Below are positions 55,048 through 63,784 of a DNA stretch of 64,000 nucleotides, one piece after another (the first letter of the stretch is position 1; each line of letters opens with the position of its first letter). A program made the position numbers and the translations under genes. Source of the stretch: Krasilnikoviella flava (GTDB taxonomy: Bacteria; Actinomycetota; Actinomycetes; Actinomycetales; Cellulomonadaceae). The stretch is from contig NZ_FUZQ01000002.1 in NCBI RefSeq assembly GCF_900167525.1, forward strand, positions 620,001-684,000. Direction: 5' to 3'. Below the pieces are notes generated by a model, which was not told the DNA's origin, did no database searches, and saw nothing but the letters and a program-made list of their open reading frames with translations.

Positions 55048-56237
55048 GCGCCCGCGAGGCCGCGGGCGCGCGGCTCGACGAGATCGTCGCGGGGCTCGAG
55101 GCCGAGCTCGTCGAGATCCGCCGCGACGTGCACGCGCACCCCGAGCTCGGCCGGCAGGAGGTGCGCACCACGGGCCTCGTCGCCGACCGGCTGCGTGCCG
55201 CCGGCCTCGAGCCGCGGCTGCTCGAGGGCACGGGCCTGGTGTGCGACGTCGGCCCCGCGCGGTCGCCCGACGGGCTGGGCCGGGTCGCGCTGCGCGCGGA
55301 CATCGACGCCCTGCCGCTCGACGACTCGTGCGGGCTGCCGTTCCGCTCGGTGGTGCCGGGCGTCGCGCACGCCTGCGGCCACGACGTGCACACGACCGTC
55401 GTCCTGGGCGCCGGCCTGGCGCTCGCCGCGCTGCACGACGAGGGGCTGCTCGAGCGCGGCGTCCGCCTGGTGTTCCAGCCGGCCGAGGAGATCATGCCCG
55501 GCGGCGCGCACGACGTCGTCGCCCAGGGCGCGCTCGACGGCGTCGACCGCATCGCTGCGGTGCACTGCGAGCCCAAGCTGGACGTCGGGCAGATCGGCAC
55601 CCGCATCGGGCCGATCACCTCGGCCTCCGACAGCGTCACGGTCACCCTGTCGTCCTCGGGCGGCCACACCTCCCGCCCGCACCTCACGGGCGACGTCGTG
55701 TACGCCCTGGGCCAGGTCATCACCCAGGTGCCGGCCGTGCTGGGCCGCCGGCTGGACCCGCGCTCGGGGGTGAACCTCACGTGGGGGGCCGTGCACGCGG
55801 GCAACGTGCACAACGCGATCCCGGCCACGGGCACGGTCGCCGGCACGCTGCGCTGCCTCGACGTGCGTGCGTGGGAGCGGGCCGGGCAGGTGCTGCACGA
55901 CGCGGTGGAGCAGGTCGTGGCGCCGTACGAGGTGGACGTCACCGTGCGGCACGCGCGCGGCGTCCCGCCGGTGGACAACGACGCGGCCGTGACGGCCGCG
56001 CTCGAGGCCGCGGGCACGGCGGTGCTCGGCCCCGACGGCGTGGTGCTCACGGAGCAGTCGCTCGGTGGCGAGGACTTCGCCTGGTACCTCACCAAGGTGC
56101 CAGGGGCGATGGCCCGTCTCGGCACCGGGACCCCGGGGGCGCGGCGCTACGACATCCACCAGGGCGACCTCGTCGTGGACGAGCGGTCGATCGCCGTCGG
56201 TGCCCGATTGCTGGGACGTTTCGCGCTGCAACCGTGA
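55044..56237 (+). CDS. M20-family amidohydrolase (carboxypeptidase/aminoacylase-like)
   Basis: 397 residues. V-H-A-H-P-E-L-G opens the family, A-C-G-H-D-V-H-T-T carries metal ligands and Q-P-A-E-E the catalytic Glu. The dimerisation domain has S-S-S-G-G-H-T-S-R-P-H, and S-L-G-G-E-D-F-A-W-Y is the C-terminal ligand motif. The type is that of hippurate hydrolase/AmiB1 (IAA-amino-acid-hydrolase-like). It is co-translated with manC, but no metabolic link between the two is obvious. A weak CCGGA/TCCGG stem follows at 56242-56256. Confidence 0.92.
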   Translation: MSAREAAGARLDEIVAGLEAELVEIRRDVHAHPELGRQEVRTTGLVADRLRAAGLEPRLLEGTGLVCDVGPARSPDGLGRVALRADIDALPLDDSCGLPFRSVVPGVAHACGHDVHTTVVLGAGLALAALHDEGLLERGVRLVFQPAEEIMPGGAHDVVAQGALDGVDRIAAVHCEPKLDVGQIGTRIGPITSASDSVTVTLSSSGGHTSRPHLTGDVVYALGQVITQVPAVLGRRLDPRSGVNLTWGAVHAGNVHNAIPATGTVAGTLRCLDVRAWERAGQVLHDAVEQVVAPYEVDVTVRHARGVPPVDNDAAVTAALEAAGTAVLGPDGVVLTEQSLGGEDFAWYLTKVPGAMARLGTGTPGARRYDIHQGDLVVDERSIAVGARLLGRFALQP

Positions 56238-56276
56238 GACGCCGGAAAGTGTCCGGTGTGTTGCGGCGGCCGGGCG

Positions 56277-56350
56277 TCGATACCGCTTCGATAACGACTC
56301 CTGCGGGTTCGTCGCCAGCGGTTCTCGGCGCGGGTGCCGGTGGCTAGGCT
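56277..56350 (+). promoter_or_regulatory. Promoter region of the nucleoside-uptake operon with direct repeat
   Basis: TAGGCT at 56345-56350 with TTCTCG at 56322-56327 (17-bp spacer) is the likely promoter. Upstream, TCGATA occurs twice at 56277-56282 and 56288-56293, spaced by 11 bp, about one helical turn. The AT-rich repeat may bind a regulator on one face of the DNA. Confidence 0.45.
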
Positions 56351-56406
56351 TCCGTCGGTGACGGGCCGGACGATCCTGGCCCGACGAACGATCGACAGGA
56401 GCGACT

Positions 56407-57510
56407 GTGAAGAGAGCGATCCAGCTCACCGCCCTCGCCGGCGTCGCCGCGCTCGCGCTGGCGGCCTGCGCCGAGGCCCCCGAGGAGTCCGGCAGCGGCA
56501 GCAGCGGCAGCACCGCCTCTGCGGTGGAGGGCTTCAAGCCCTGCATCGTGTCGGACCAGGGTGGGTTCGACGACAAGAGCTTCAACCAGCTGAGCTTCGA
56601 GGGGGCGACCGCGGGTTCGGACGAGTTCGGCGTGAAGCTGACGTCCGTCCAGTCGCAGTCGGAGAGCGACTTCAAGCCGAACGTCGAGTCGCTCGTCGGG
56701 CAGAACTGCAGCCCGATCGTCTCGGTCGGCTTCGCGTTGTCGGCCGCGACGATCGAGTCCGCGACGGCGAACCCGGAGACCGAGTACATCATCATCGACG
56801 ACGCGGCGGACGCGGACTTCGACGGCAAGACGGACGCTGAGAACATCAAGCCGCTGCTGTACGACACGGCGCAGGCCGCGTTCCTGGCGGGCTACCTCTC
56901 GGCGGGGTACTCCGAGACGGGGAAGGTCGGCACCTTCGGCGGCCAGCCGTACCCGACCGTGACCATCTTCATGGACGGTTTCAAGCAGGGCGTCGAGTAC
57001 TACAACGAGACCAAGGACGCCAAGGTCGAGGTCGTCGGCTTCTCGGGCGGCGAGGAGGGCTCGTTCACGGGCGGCTTCGAGGCCAACGAGACCGCGAAGA
57101 CCACGGCGCAGAACATCATCGACCAGGGCGTCGACGTGCTCCTACCGGTGGGTGGGCCGATCTACCAGTCCGCGATCGCCGCGATCCAGGACTCGGGCAA
57201 GGACATCGCCCTCATCGGTGCGGACGCGGACCTCTTCGAGTCCGACCCGTCCACTCAGGACTACGTGCTCACGTCGGTCCTCAAGGCGATGGACCTGTCC
57301 ACCGAGGAGGCGGTCGTGGCCGCGGGCAAGGGCGAGTTCGACGCGACGCCCTACGTCGGCACCCTCGAGAACGAAGGCGTGGGCATCGCCCCGCTGCACA
57401 ACTTCGAGGACAAGGTCGACCCCGCCCTGATGGAGGAGGTGACGGCGCTGCAGGAGCAGATCATCTCCGGCGACGTCGTGGTGAAGTCCTACCTCTCCGG
57501 CCAGGAGTGA
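56407..57510 (+). CDS. BMP-family nucleoside-binding lipoprotein
   Basis: 367 residues from GTG 56407 (GGAGCGAC upstream). The signal peptide ends in L-A-L-A-A-C with Cys21 lipidated. The mature part has D-Q-G-G-F-D-D-K-S-F-N-Q, a diagnostic pattern of the BmpA/PnrA family of purine-nucleoside binding proteins, and later G-F-A-L-S, F-L-A-G-Y-L-S-A and V-D-V-L-L-P-V-G-G-P. It captures nucleosides outside the membrane for the transporter encoded next. A strong hairpin follows its stop. Confidence 0.93.
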   Translation: MKRAIQLTALAGVAALALAACAEAPEESGSGSSGSTASAVEGFKPCIVSDQGGFDDKSFNQLSFEGATAGSDEFGVKLTSVQSQSESDFKPNVESLVGQNCSPIVSVGFALSAATIESATANPETEYIIIDDAADADFDGKTDAENIKPLLYDTAQAAFLAGYLSAGYSETGKVGTFGGQPYPTVTIFMDGFKQGVEYYNETKDAKVEVVGFSGGEEGSFTGGFEANETAKTTAQNIIDQGVDVLLPVGGPIYQSAIAAIQDSGKDIALIGADADLFESDPSTQDYVLTSVLKAMDLSTEEAVVAAGKGEFDATPYVGTLENEGVGIAPLHNFEDKVDPALMEEVTALQEQIISGDVVVKSYLSGQE

Positions 57511-57537
57511 CCGCAGGTCCGGCACACCTCTGACGCC

Positions 57538-57578
57538 CGTGCGCGGGTCCGCGGGATCACCCCGCGGGCCCGCGCACG
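57538..57578 (+). terminator. Hairpin between the nucleoside-binding lipoprotein and ATPase genes
   Basis: Arms of 18 nt (57538-57555 and 57561-57578) pair with a single G-U wobble around the loop ATCAC. It lies 27 bp after the lipoprotein stop and likely reduces readthrough into the transporter genes. Confidence 0.75.
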
Positions 57579-57675
57579 ACCTGTGCGGGGCGGCGTCGAC
57601 ACCGTCCCGGTGAGAGGCTGACGACGATGCGTCGGTCCCGGCCTCGACGACTCCTCGATCGATGGAAGGCAGAGC

Positions 57676-59220
57676 ATGCGGCTCGAGCTGCGCGGCATCA
57701 CGAAGCGCTTCGGCGCCCTCGTGGCGAACGACCACATCGACCTGGTGGTGGCGCCGGGCGAGATCCACTGCCTGCTGGGCGAGAACGGCGCCGGCAAGTC
57801 CACCCTGATGAACGTGCTCTACGGCCTGTACCAGGCCGACGAGGGGCAGATCCTGCTGGACGACGAGGTCCGGACGTTCGACGGGCCCGGTGACGCGATG
57901 GCCGCCGGCATCGGGATGGTGCACCAGCACTTCATGCTCGTGCCGGTGTTCACGGTGGCCGAGAACGTCATGCTCGGGCACGAGTCGACGCGGGCGGGCG
58001 GTGTCCTGGACCTCGACAGCGCGCGGGACCGGGTCACGGAGATCGCCGGTCGGTTCGGCTTCCACGTCGACCCGGACGCGGTCGTCGAGGACCTCCCCGT
58101 CGGCGTGCAGCAGCGCGTCGAGATCATCAAGGCGCTCTCCCGTGACGCCGACGTGCTCGTCTTCGACGAGCCGACCGCGGTGCTCACGCCCCAGGAGACC
58201 GACGAGCTCATGGCGATCATGCGCCAGCTGCGCGACGAGGGCGCCGCGATCGTCTTCATCACGCACAAGCTGCGCGAGGTCCGGGCCGTCGCGGACCGCA
58301 TCACCGTGGTGCGGCACGGCAAGGTCGTCGGCGAGGCGAGCCCCACTGCGACGGATGGCGAGCTGGCCTCCCTCATGGTGGGTCGCGCCGTCCAGCTGAC
58401 CGTGCGCAAGGACGCCCCGCGCCCCACGGAGAGCGAGCTCGTCGTCTCCGACCTGCGGGTCACGGGGGCTGACGGGCAGGTGCTCGTCGACGACGTGAGC
58501 TTCACGGTGCGCGGCGGCGAGGTGCTGGCCGTGGCGGGCGTGCAGGGCAACGGCCAGACCGAGCTCACCGAGGCGCTCGTGGGCCTGCAGGGCTCCGTGT
58601 CCGGCAGCGTGCGGCTCGACGGCAAGGAGCTGGTAGGCCGGTCGGTGCGGCGGATCCTGCAGTCGGGCGTGGGGTTCGTGCCCGAGGACCGCTCCGAGGA
58701 CGGACTGGTCGGCGAGTTCACCATCGCCGAGAACCTCGTGCTCGACCGGACCGACGGTCCCCCGTTCGTGCGCCGCGGCGCGCTGCAGCTGGCCACCCGC
58801 GACGAGTTCGCGCGCGAGAAGGTCGCCGAGTACGACGTCCGCACGCAGGGCATCGAGACCCGCGTGGGCCGACTCTCGGGCGGCAACCAGCAGAAGGTGG
58901 TCCTCGCGCGCGAGCTCTCCCGCGAGCTGAGGCTGCTCGTCGCCGCCCAGCCGACCCGCGGCGTCGACGTCGGGTCGATCGAGTTCATCCACAAGCGCAT
59001 CGTCGAGACCCGCGACACGGGCATCCCCGTGGTGGTCGTGTCCACCGAGCTCGACGAGGCGGTCGCCCTCGCCGACCGGATCATGGTCATGTACCGCGGC
59101 CGGGTGGTCGGCATCGTCCCCGCGACGACCCCGCGCGACGTGCTCGGCCTGATGATGGCCGGCGTGCCGCCCGAGGAAGCCTCCGGGACCGACCCCGAGA
59201 ACGAAGGAGACGTGGCGTGA
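57676..59220 (+). CDS. Nucleoside ABC transporter ATPase (two ABC domains)
   Basis: 514 residues with two ABC cassettes. The first has Walker A G-E-N-G-A-G-K-S-T-L, signature V-G-V-Q-Q-R-V-E-I (degenerate, as usual in this family) and Walker B V-F-D-E-P-T-A-V-L-T. The second lacks a canonical Walker A (G-V-Q-G-N-G-Q-T-E-L), typical of carbohydrate/nucleoside ATPases, and has signature L-S-G-G-N-Q-Q-K-V. It energises nucleoside uptake with the two permeases downstream. GGAAGGC upstream supports ATG 57676. The stop overlaps the next start (GTGA). Confidence 0.93.
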   Translation: MRLELRGITKRFGALVANDHIDLVVAPGEIHCLLGENGAGKSTLMNVLYGLYQADEGQILLDDEVRTFDGPGDAMAAGIGMVHQHFMLVPVFTVAENVMLGHESTRAGGVLDLDSARDRVTEIAGRFGFHVDPDAVVEDLPVGVQQRVEIIKALSRDADVLVFDEPTAVLTPQETDELMAIMRQLRDEGAAIVFITHKLREVRAVADRITVVRHGKVVGEASPTATDGELASLMVGRAVQLTVRKDAPRPTESELVVSDLRVTGADGQVLVDDVSFTVRGGEVLAVAGVQGNGQTELTEALVGLQGSVSGSVRLDGKELVGRSVRRILQSGVGFVPEDRSEDGLVGEFTIAENLVLDRTDGPPFVRRGALQLATRDEFAREKVAEYDVRTQGIETRVGRLSGGNQQKVVLARELSRELRLLVAAQPTRGVDVGSIEFIHKRIVETRDTGIPVVVVSTELDEAVALADRIMVMYRGRVVGIVPATTPRDVLGLMMAGVPPEEASGTDPENEGDVA

Positions 59221-60710
59221 GCGGCGAGACGCCCCGCCCCGACGGCGCGGAGCCGGACGGGCCCGCCCTCGGCGGCACCACACCCGGGCCCGAGACTCCC
59301 GAGCCGGGCGCACCCGACCTGACCGCACCCGACCTGACCAAGGCCGACGTCGACCCCGACTCGCCGCTGGGCGAGGCGATCGGGTCGGTCGACGCCGTCG
59401 CGGAGCCCGGGCTCGCGGAGGAGCTGGAGCAGGAGGTCGCGCGCGAGGCCGCCCCGGCAGTCGAGGAGTCGGGCGACCGGTGGCGCGACGCGCTGCGCCG
59501 CGCGACGTCCGGCGGCTGGGCCGTGGCCCTCGGCGCGATCGTGCTGGCCGTCGTCGCGGGCTCGATCCTCATCGTGGTCACCGACGAGAACGTGCTGGCG
59601 TCGGCGCCGTACTTCTTCGCGCGCCCGGCCGACACGTTCGCCGCGATCGGGCAGGCCGTGGGCGGCGCGTACTCCGCGCTCTTCCAGGGCGCGGTCTACA
59701 ACTTCGGCGCGGACTCGTTCGCGCAGGGCATCCGGCCGCTGACGCAGACCCTCACGAACGCCACGCCGCTCATCGCGGCCGGCCTCGGCGTCGCGCTCGC
59801 CTTCCGGGCCGGGCTGTTCAACATCGGTGGCCAGGGCCAGATGCTCATGGCGGCGACGGCCGCCGGCTGGATCGGCTTCGGCGTCACCGGGCTGCCCTTC
59901 CCGTGGCACCTGCTGCTCTGCCTGGTGGCCGGTATCGCCGCCGGCGCGCTGTGGGCCGGCATCGCGGGCCTGCTCAAGGCACGCACGGGCGCCCACGAGG
60001 TGATCGTCACGATCATGCTCAACTACGTGGCGTTCTACCTGCTGTCCTACTTCCTGGCGACGCCGGGGCTCATGCAGGCGCCGGGGTCGGCGAACCCCAA
60101 GACCCCGCCGATGCAGGACTCGGCCGTGCTGCCTCCTCTCCTCGGCAGTTCGTACAACCTGCACTGGGGCTTCGTGCTGTCGCTGCTCGCGGTCGTGGGC
60201 GTGTGGTGGCTGCTCAACCGGTCGAGCGCGGGCTTCGCGTTCCGCGCGGTGGGGGAGAACCCCAAGGCCGCGCGCGTCGCCGGGATCGACGTCTCCCGCA
60301 CCACGGTGCTCGTCATGCTCGTGGCCGGTGGCCTGGTCGGCCTCGCGGGCACCCAGCAGGTGCTGGGCAGCGTGACCACGGGCTTCAGCGTCGACATCGA
60401 CGCGGGGATCGGGTTCGACGCGATCACCGTGGCGCTGCTCGGCGGCTCGTCGCCGTGGGGCGTGCTCGGCGCCGGCATCCTGTTCGGCGGGTTCAAGGCC
60501 GGCGGCTCGGCGATGCAGGCCGCGCAGGGCATCCCGATCGAGATCGTGCTCGTCGTGCAGTCCCTGATCGTGCTGTTCATCGCCGCCCCGCCGCTGGTGC
60601 GCGCGATCTTCCGCCTGCCGCAGCCCGAGCGCACACCCCGGCGTCGGGAGACCCGGCGGGACCGCCGTCGCGCCGCGAGCACGGGCACCACCGAGGGAGG
60701 ACGGGCATGA
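59217..60710 (+). CDS. Nucleoside ABC transporter permease 1
   Basis: 497 residues. A long polar N-terminus (about 1-95, Pro/Glu/Asp-rich) precedes about nine membrane helices. A conserved block G-L-F-N-I-G-G-Q-G-Q-M-L-M-A-A-T and V-I-V-T-I-M-L-N-Y-V-A and the G-E-N-P-K-A-A-R-V-A-G motif are those of the YufP/PnrC-type permeases. The N-terminal A-P-D-L-T duplication comes from a 15-bp tandem repeat at 59310-59339. The start of the next permease overlaps its stop (ATGA). Confidence 0.9.
   Translation: MSGETPRPDGAEPDGPALGGTTPGPETPEPGAPDLTAPDLTKADVDPDSPLGEAIGSVDAVAEPGLAEELEQEVAREAAPAVEESGDRWRDALRRATSGGWAVALGAIVLAVVAGSILIVVTDENVLASAPYFFARPADTFAAIGQAVGGAYSALFQGAVYNFGADSFAQGIRPLTQTLTNATPLIAAGLGVALAFRAGLFNIGGQGQMLMAATAAGWIGFGVTGLPFPWHLLLCLVAGIAAGALWAGIAGLLKARTGAHEVIVTIMLNYVAFYLLSYFLATPGLMQAPGSANPKTPPMQDSAVLPPLLGSSYNLHWGFVLSLLAVVGVWWLLNRSSAGFAFRAVGENPKAARVAGIDVSRTTVLVMLVAGGLVGLAGTQQVLGSVTTGFSVDIDAGIGFDAITVALLGGSSPWGVLGAGILFGGFKAGGSAMQAAQGIPIEIVLVVQSLIVLFIAAPPLVRAIFRLPQPERTPRRRETRRDRRRAASTGTTEGGRA
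59310..59339 (+). repeat. 15-bp tandem repeat in the permease N-terminus
   Basis: GCACCCGACCTGACC is repeated exactly at 59310-59324 and 59325-59339, encoding A-P-D-L-T twice in the unstructured N-terminal region. It is in frame and so tolerated. Confidence 0.8.
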
Positions 60711-62002
60711 CCGCCACGACCGTCGACGCGGCCGGGCCCGACGCCCGGGCGGCGCAGCGCACCGTGAGCACGGCGACGTGGAAGGCCGCCGTCGGCCTCG
60801 GCGTGGTGCTCGTGCTGTACGCGCTGCTCCTGCTGCTGGCGCCCCACGAGGGATCCGCGCGGTTCGCGCTCTCGACGAGCACGGACTTCGTCGTCCTGTC
60901 CACCATCGTCGTGCCGGCGATGGCCACCGCCTGGGTGTGCGGCGCCGTCGGGCTCCTCGTGCTCGGGTACGCCGTGGTGCGCACCCGCGCGGGCCGGCGC
61001 GTGCCCACCTGGGCGATCGCGGTCTTCGCGGTGGCGCTGCTGGTGGGCTTCCTCGCCTGGGCCGCCGCGGGCAGCCCGCGCGACCTGTCCGTCGTCGGCC
61101 TGCTGGGCGGCGCCGTCGGGCTGTCGGTCCCGCTCGTCTACGGCGCCCTCGGCGGCGTGGTGGGCGAGCGCGCGGGCGTGGTGAACATCGCGATCGAGGG
61201 GCAGCTGCTCGCCGGCGCGTTCGTCGCCGCCATCGTCGGCTCGATCACGAACAGCCCATGGGCCGGGCTGGTGGCGGCCGTGGTGGCGAGCGCCCTGGTG
61301 GCCCTCGTGCTGGGGGCGTTCACCATCACCTACAAGGTCAATCAGGTGATCGTCGGCGTCGTGCTCAACGTGCTGGTGATCGGCCTGACGAGCTTCTTCT
61401 ACTCCGAGCTGCTCGTGCCGAACGCCGAGACGCTCAACTCGACCACGCGCTTCGAGCGCCTGCCGATCCCGCTGCTCGAGAGCATCCCCGTCATCGGGCC
61501 GGTGCTGTTCAACCAGACCATCGTCGTGTACCTGATGTACATCGCGGTGCCGGCCGTCTGGTACGCCCTGTTCCGCACCCGCTGGGGCCTGCAGGTGCGC
61601 GCGGTGGGCGAGCACCCCAAGGCGGCGGACACGGTCGGGATCGACGTCGTGAAGGCCCGCTACCGCGCGGTCCTCATCGGCGGCGCGGTGGTCGGCCTCG
61701 GCGGCGCGTTCTACACCGTGGTGTCGATCAACCAGTTCGGCCGGGAGATGACGGCGGGCGCCGGCTTCATCGCCCTCGCGGCGGTCATCTTCGGCAAGTG
61801 GGACCCGCTGCGCGCCGCCCTGGCAGGGCTGCTGTTCGGGTTCGCGACGAACCTGCAGAACGTGCTGTCCGTGGTCGGGTCGCCCGTGCCGAGCCAGTTC
61901 ATGCTCATGCTCCCGTACCTGGTGACGCTCCTGGCGGTGGCCGGCCTGGTCGGCCGGTCCCGGGCACCCGCCGCGTCGGGCACCCCCTACACCAAGGAGT
62001 AG
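60707..62002 (+). CDS. Nucleoside ABC transporter permease 2
   Basis: 431 residues with about nine membrane helices. A-G-V-V-N-I-A-I-E-G-Q-L-L-A-G-A and N-V-L-V-I-G-L-T, then V-G-E-H-P-K-A-A-D-T-V-G-I-D and F-G-K-W-D-P, match the second permease of the BMP-type nucleoside transporters. It lies between permease 1 (overlap) and cdd (2 bp gap), so import and salvage enzymes are made together. Its TAG stop has no -10 resemblance. Confidence 0.9.
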   Translation: MTATTVDAAGPDARAAQRTVSTATWKAAVGLGVVLVLYALLLLLAPHEGSARFALSTSTDFVVLSTIVVPAMATAWVCGAVGLLVLGYAVVRTRAGRRVPTWAIAVFAVALLVGFLAWAAAGSPRDLSVVGLLGGAVGLSVPLVYGALGGVVGERAGVVNIAIEGQLLAGAFVAAIVGSITNSPWAGLVAAVVASALVALVLGAFTITYKVNQVIVGVVLNVLVIGLTSFFYSELLVPNAETLNSTTRFERLPIPLLESIPVIGPVLFNQTIVVYLMYIAVPAVWYALFRTRWGLQVRAVGEHPKAADTVGIDVVKARYRAVLIGGAVVGLGGAFYTVVSINQFGREMTAGAGFIALAAVIFGKWDPLRAALAGLLFGFATNLQNVLSVVGSPVPSQFMLMLPYLVTLLAVAGLVGRSRAPAASGTPYTKE

Positions 62003-62004
62003 CG

Positions 62005-62460
62005 ATGGGTGACGTGACGCCCACCGGGCAGGTCGCGGCGGCGGCGGCCCCCCGTGTCGACTGGGACGCGCTCCGGGCGGCGGCGCGCGACGTCGTCGGC
62101 CGGGCCTACGCGCCCTACTCGGGGTTCCCCGTCGGCGCCGCGGCGCTCGCGGACGACGGCCGTGTGGTGGTGGGCTGCAACGTGGAGAACGCCGCCTACG
62201 GGGTGACGCTCTGTGCGGAGTGCTCGCTCGTGTCGGCGCTCGTCACGGGCGGCGGCGGGCGCCTGGTCGCCTTCACCTGCGTCGACGGCGCGGGGGAGAC
62301 GCTCATGCCCTGCGGGCGGTGCCGTCAGCTGCTGTGGGAGCACGGCGGCCCCGACCTGCTGGTGGACTCGGTGCGGGGCGTGGTGCCCATGACCGAGGTG
62401 CTGCCGGACGCGTTCGGCGCACCGGACCTGGAGCGCCACCGGCGAAGGGAGACGACATGA
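62005..62460 (+). CDS. cdd: Cytidine deaminase
   Basis: 151 residues. A-Y-A-P-Y-S-G-F-P-V-G-A-A is the typical opening, N-V-E-N-A-A-Y-G-V-T-L-C-A-E carries the first zinc Cys and catalytic Glu, and P-C-G-R-C-R-Q gives two more zinc Cys. It is the short tetrameric type, converting cytidine/deoxycytidine to uridine/deoxyuridine. The start of deoA overlaps its stop (ATGA). Confidence 0.96.
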   Translation: MGDVTPTGQVAAAAAPRVDWDALRAAARDVVGRAYAPYSGFPVGAAALADDGRVVVGCNVENAAYGVTLCAECSLVSALVTGGGGRLVAFTCVDGAGETLMPCGRCRQLLWEHGGPDLLVDSVRGVVPMTEVLPDAFGAPDLERHRRRETT

Positions 62461-63764
62461 CCGGCACGCCGGGCGCCGAGCCGTTCGACGCCGTCGACGT
62501 CATCCGCACCAAGCGCGACGGGCACCCGCTCGAGGCCGCCCAGATCGACTGGGTGGTGGACGCCTACACCCGCGGCGCCGTCGCCGAGGAGCAGATGTCG
62601 GCCCTCGCGATGGCGATCCTGCTGCGGGGCATGACGCGACCCGAGGTGGCCCGCTGGACGGGCGCGATGATCGCGTCGGGCGAGCGGATGGACTTCTCCG
62701 GACTGTCGCGCCCCACGTCGGACAAGCACTCCACCGGGGGCGTGGGGGACAAGATCACGCTGCCGCTCGCGCCGCTGGTGGCGTCTTTCGGGGTGGCCGT
62801 GCCCCAGCTCTCGGGCCGCGGGCTGGGACACACGGGCGGCACCCTCGACAAGCTCGAGGCGATCCCGGGCTGGCGCGCGTCCCTGAGCAACGCGGAGCTG
62901 ATGGCCCAGCTCGAGGACGTGGGCGCGGTGGTCTGCGCCGCGGGCGCGGGCCTCGCTCCCGCGGACAAGAAGCTCTACGCGCTGCGCGACGTGACCGGCA
63001 CCGTCGAGTCCGTGCCGCTCATCGCCAGCTCGATCATGAGCAAGAAGATCGCGGAGGGCACCGGCGCGCTCGTCCTCGACGTCAAGGTGGGCTCCGGCGC
63101 GTTCATGAAGGACCTCGACGCGGCGCGCGAGCTCGCCCGCACGATGGTCGACCTCGGCACCGACGCTGGCGTGCGCACGGTCGCGCTGCTCACGGACATG
63201 GAGGTGCCGCTCGGGCGCACCGCGGGCAATGCGCTCGAGGTGCGGGAGTCGGTCGAGGTGCTCGACGGCGGCGGACCTGCCGACGTCGTCGACCTCACCG
63301 TGGCGCTGGCCGTCGAGATGCTCGCGGGCGCGGGCCGCCCCGTGCCGGAGGCCGAGGTGCGGGCGGCGCTGGGCGACGGACGCGCCAAGGACGTGTGGCG
63401 CCGGATGATCGCCGCGCAGGGCGGCGACCCGGACGCGCCGCTGCCCCGGGCGCGCGAGCGGCGGGAGGTGCTCGCGGACCGGTCCGGGGTCGTCACCCGC
63501 CTGGACGCCTACGCCGTGGGCATCGCCGCCTGGCGGCTCGGGGCGGGGCGCTCGCGTCGCGAGGACCCCGTGCAGGCCGGGGCGGGCGTGGAGCTGCACG
63601 CGAAGCCGGGCGACGAGATCACGGCCGGGCAGCCGCTGCTCACCCTGCACACCGACACGCCCGCGCGCTTCGAGCGTGCCAGCGCGGCGCTCGCCGGGCG
63701 GTGGTCGGTCGACGACGCCGGTTCCGCCGGGCCGCGGCCGCTCGTGCTCGACCGGGTCGGCTGA
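62457..63764 (+). CDS. deoA: Thymidine phosphorylase
   Basis: 435 residues. The family motif S-D-K-H-S-T-G-G-V-G-D-K-I-T-L, S-G-R-G-L-G-H-T-G-G-T-L-D-K-L-E and V-K-V-G-S-G-A-F-M-K are all intact. It cleaves thymidine or deoxyuridine with phosphate to base and deoxyribose-1-phosphate. With cdd and the BMP transporter it forms a coherent import-and-salvage operon; in M. tuberculosis cdd and deoA also adjoin sdh (Rv3314c-Rv3319). Confidence 0.96.
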   Translation: MTGTPGAEPFDAVDVIRTKRDGHPLEAAQIDWVVDAYTRGAVAEEQMSALAMAILLRGMTRPEVARWTGAMIASGERMDFSGLSRPTSDKHSTGGVGDKITLPLAPLVASFGVAVPQLSGRGLGHTGGTLDKLEAIPGWRASLSNAELMAQLEDVGAVVCAAGAGLAPADKKLYALRDVTGTVESVPLIASSIMSKKIAEGTGALVLDVKVGSGAFMKDLDAARELARTMVDLGTDAGVRTVALLTDMEVPLGRTAGNALEVRESVEVLDGGGPADVVDLTVALAVEMLAGAGRPVPEAEVRAALGDGRAKDVWRRMIAAQGGDPDAPLPRARERREVLADRSGVVTRLDAYAVGIAAWRLGAGRSRREDPVQAGAGVELHAKPGDEITAGQPLLTLHTDTPARFERASAALAGRWSVDDAGSAGPRPLVLDRVG

Positions 63765-63784
63765 GCCGGTAGGGAGGGCGAGCC

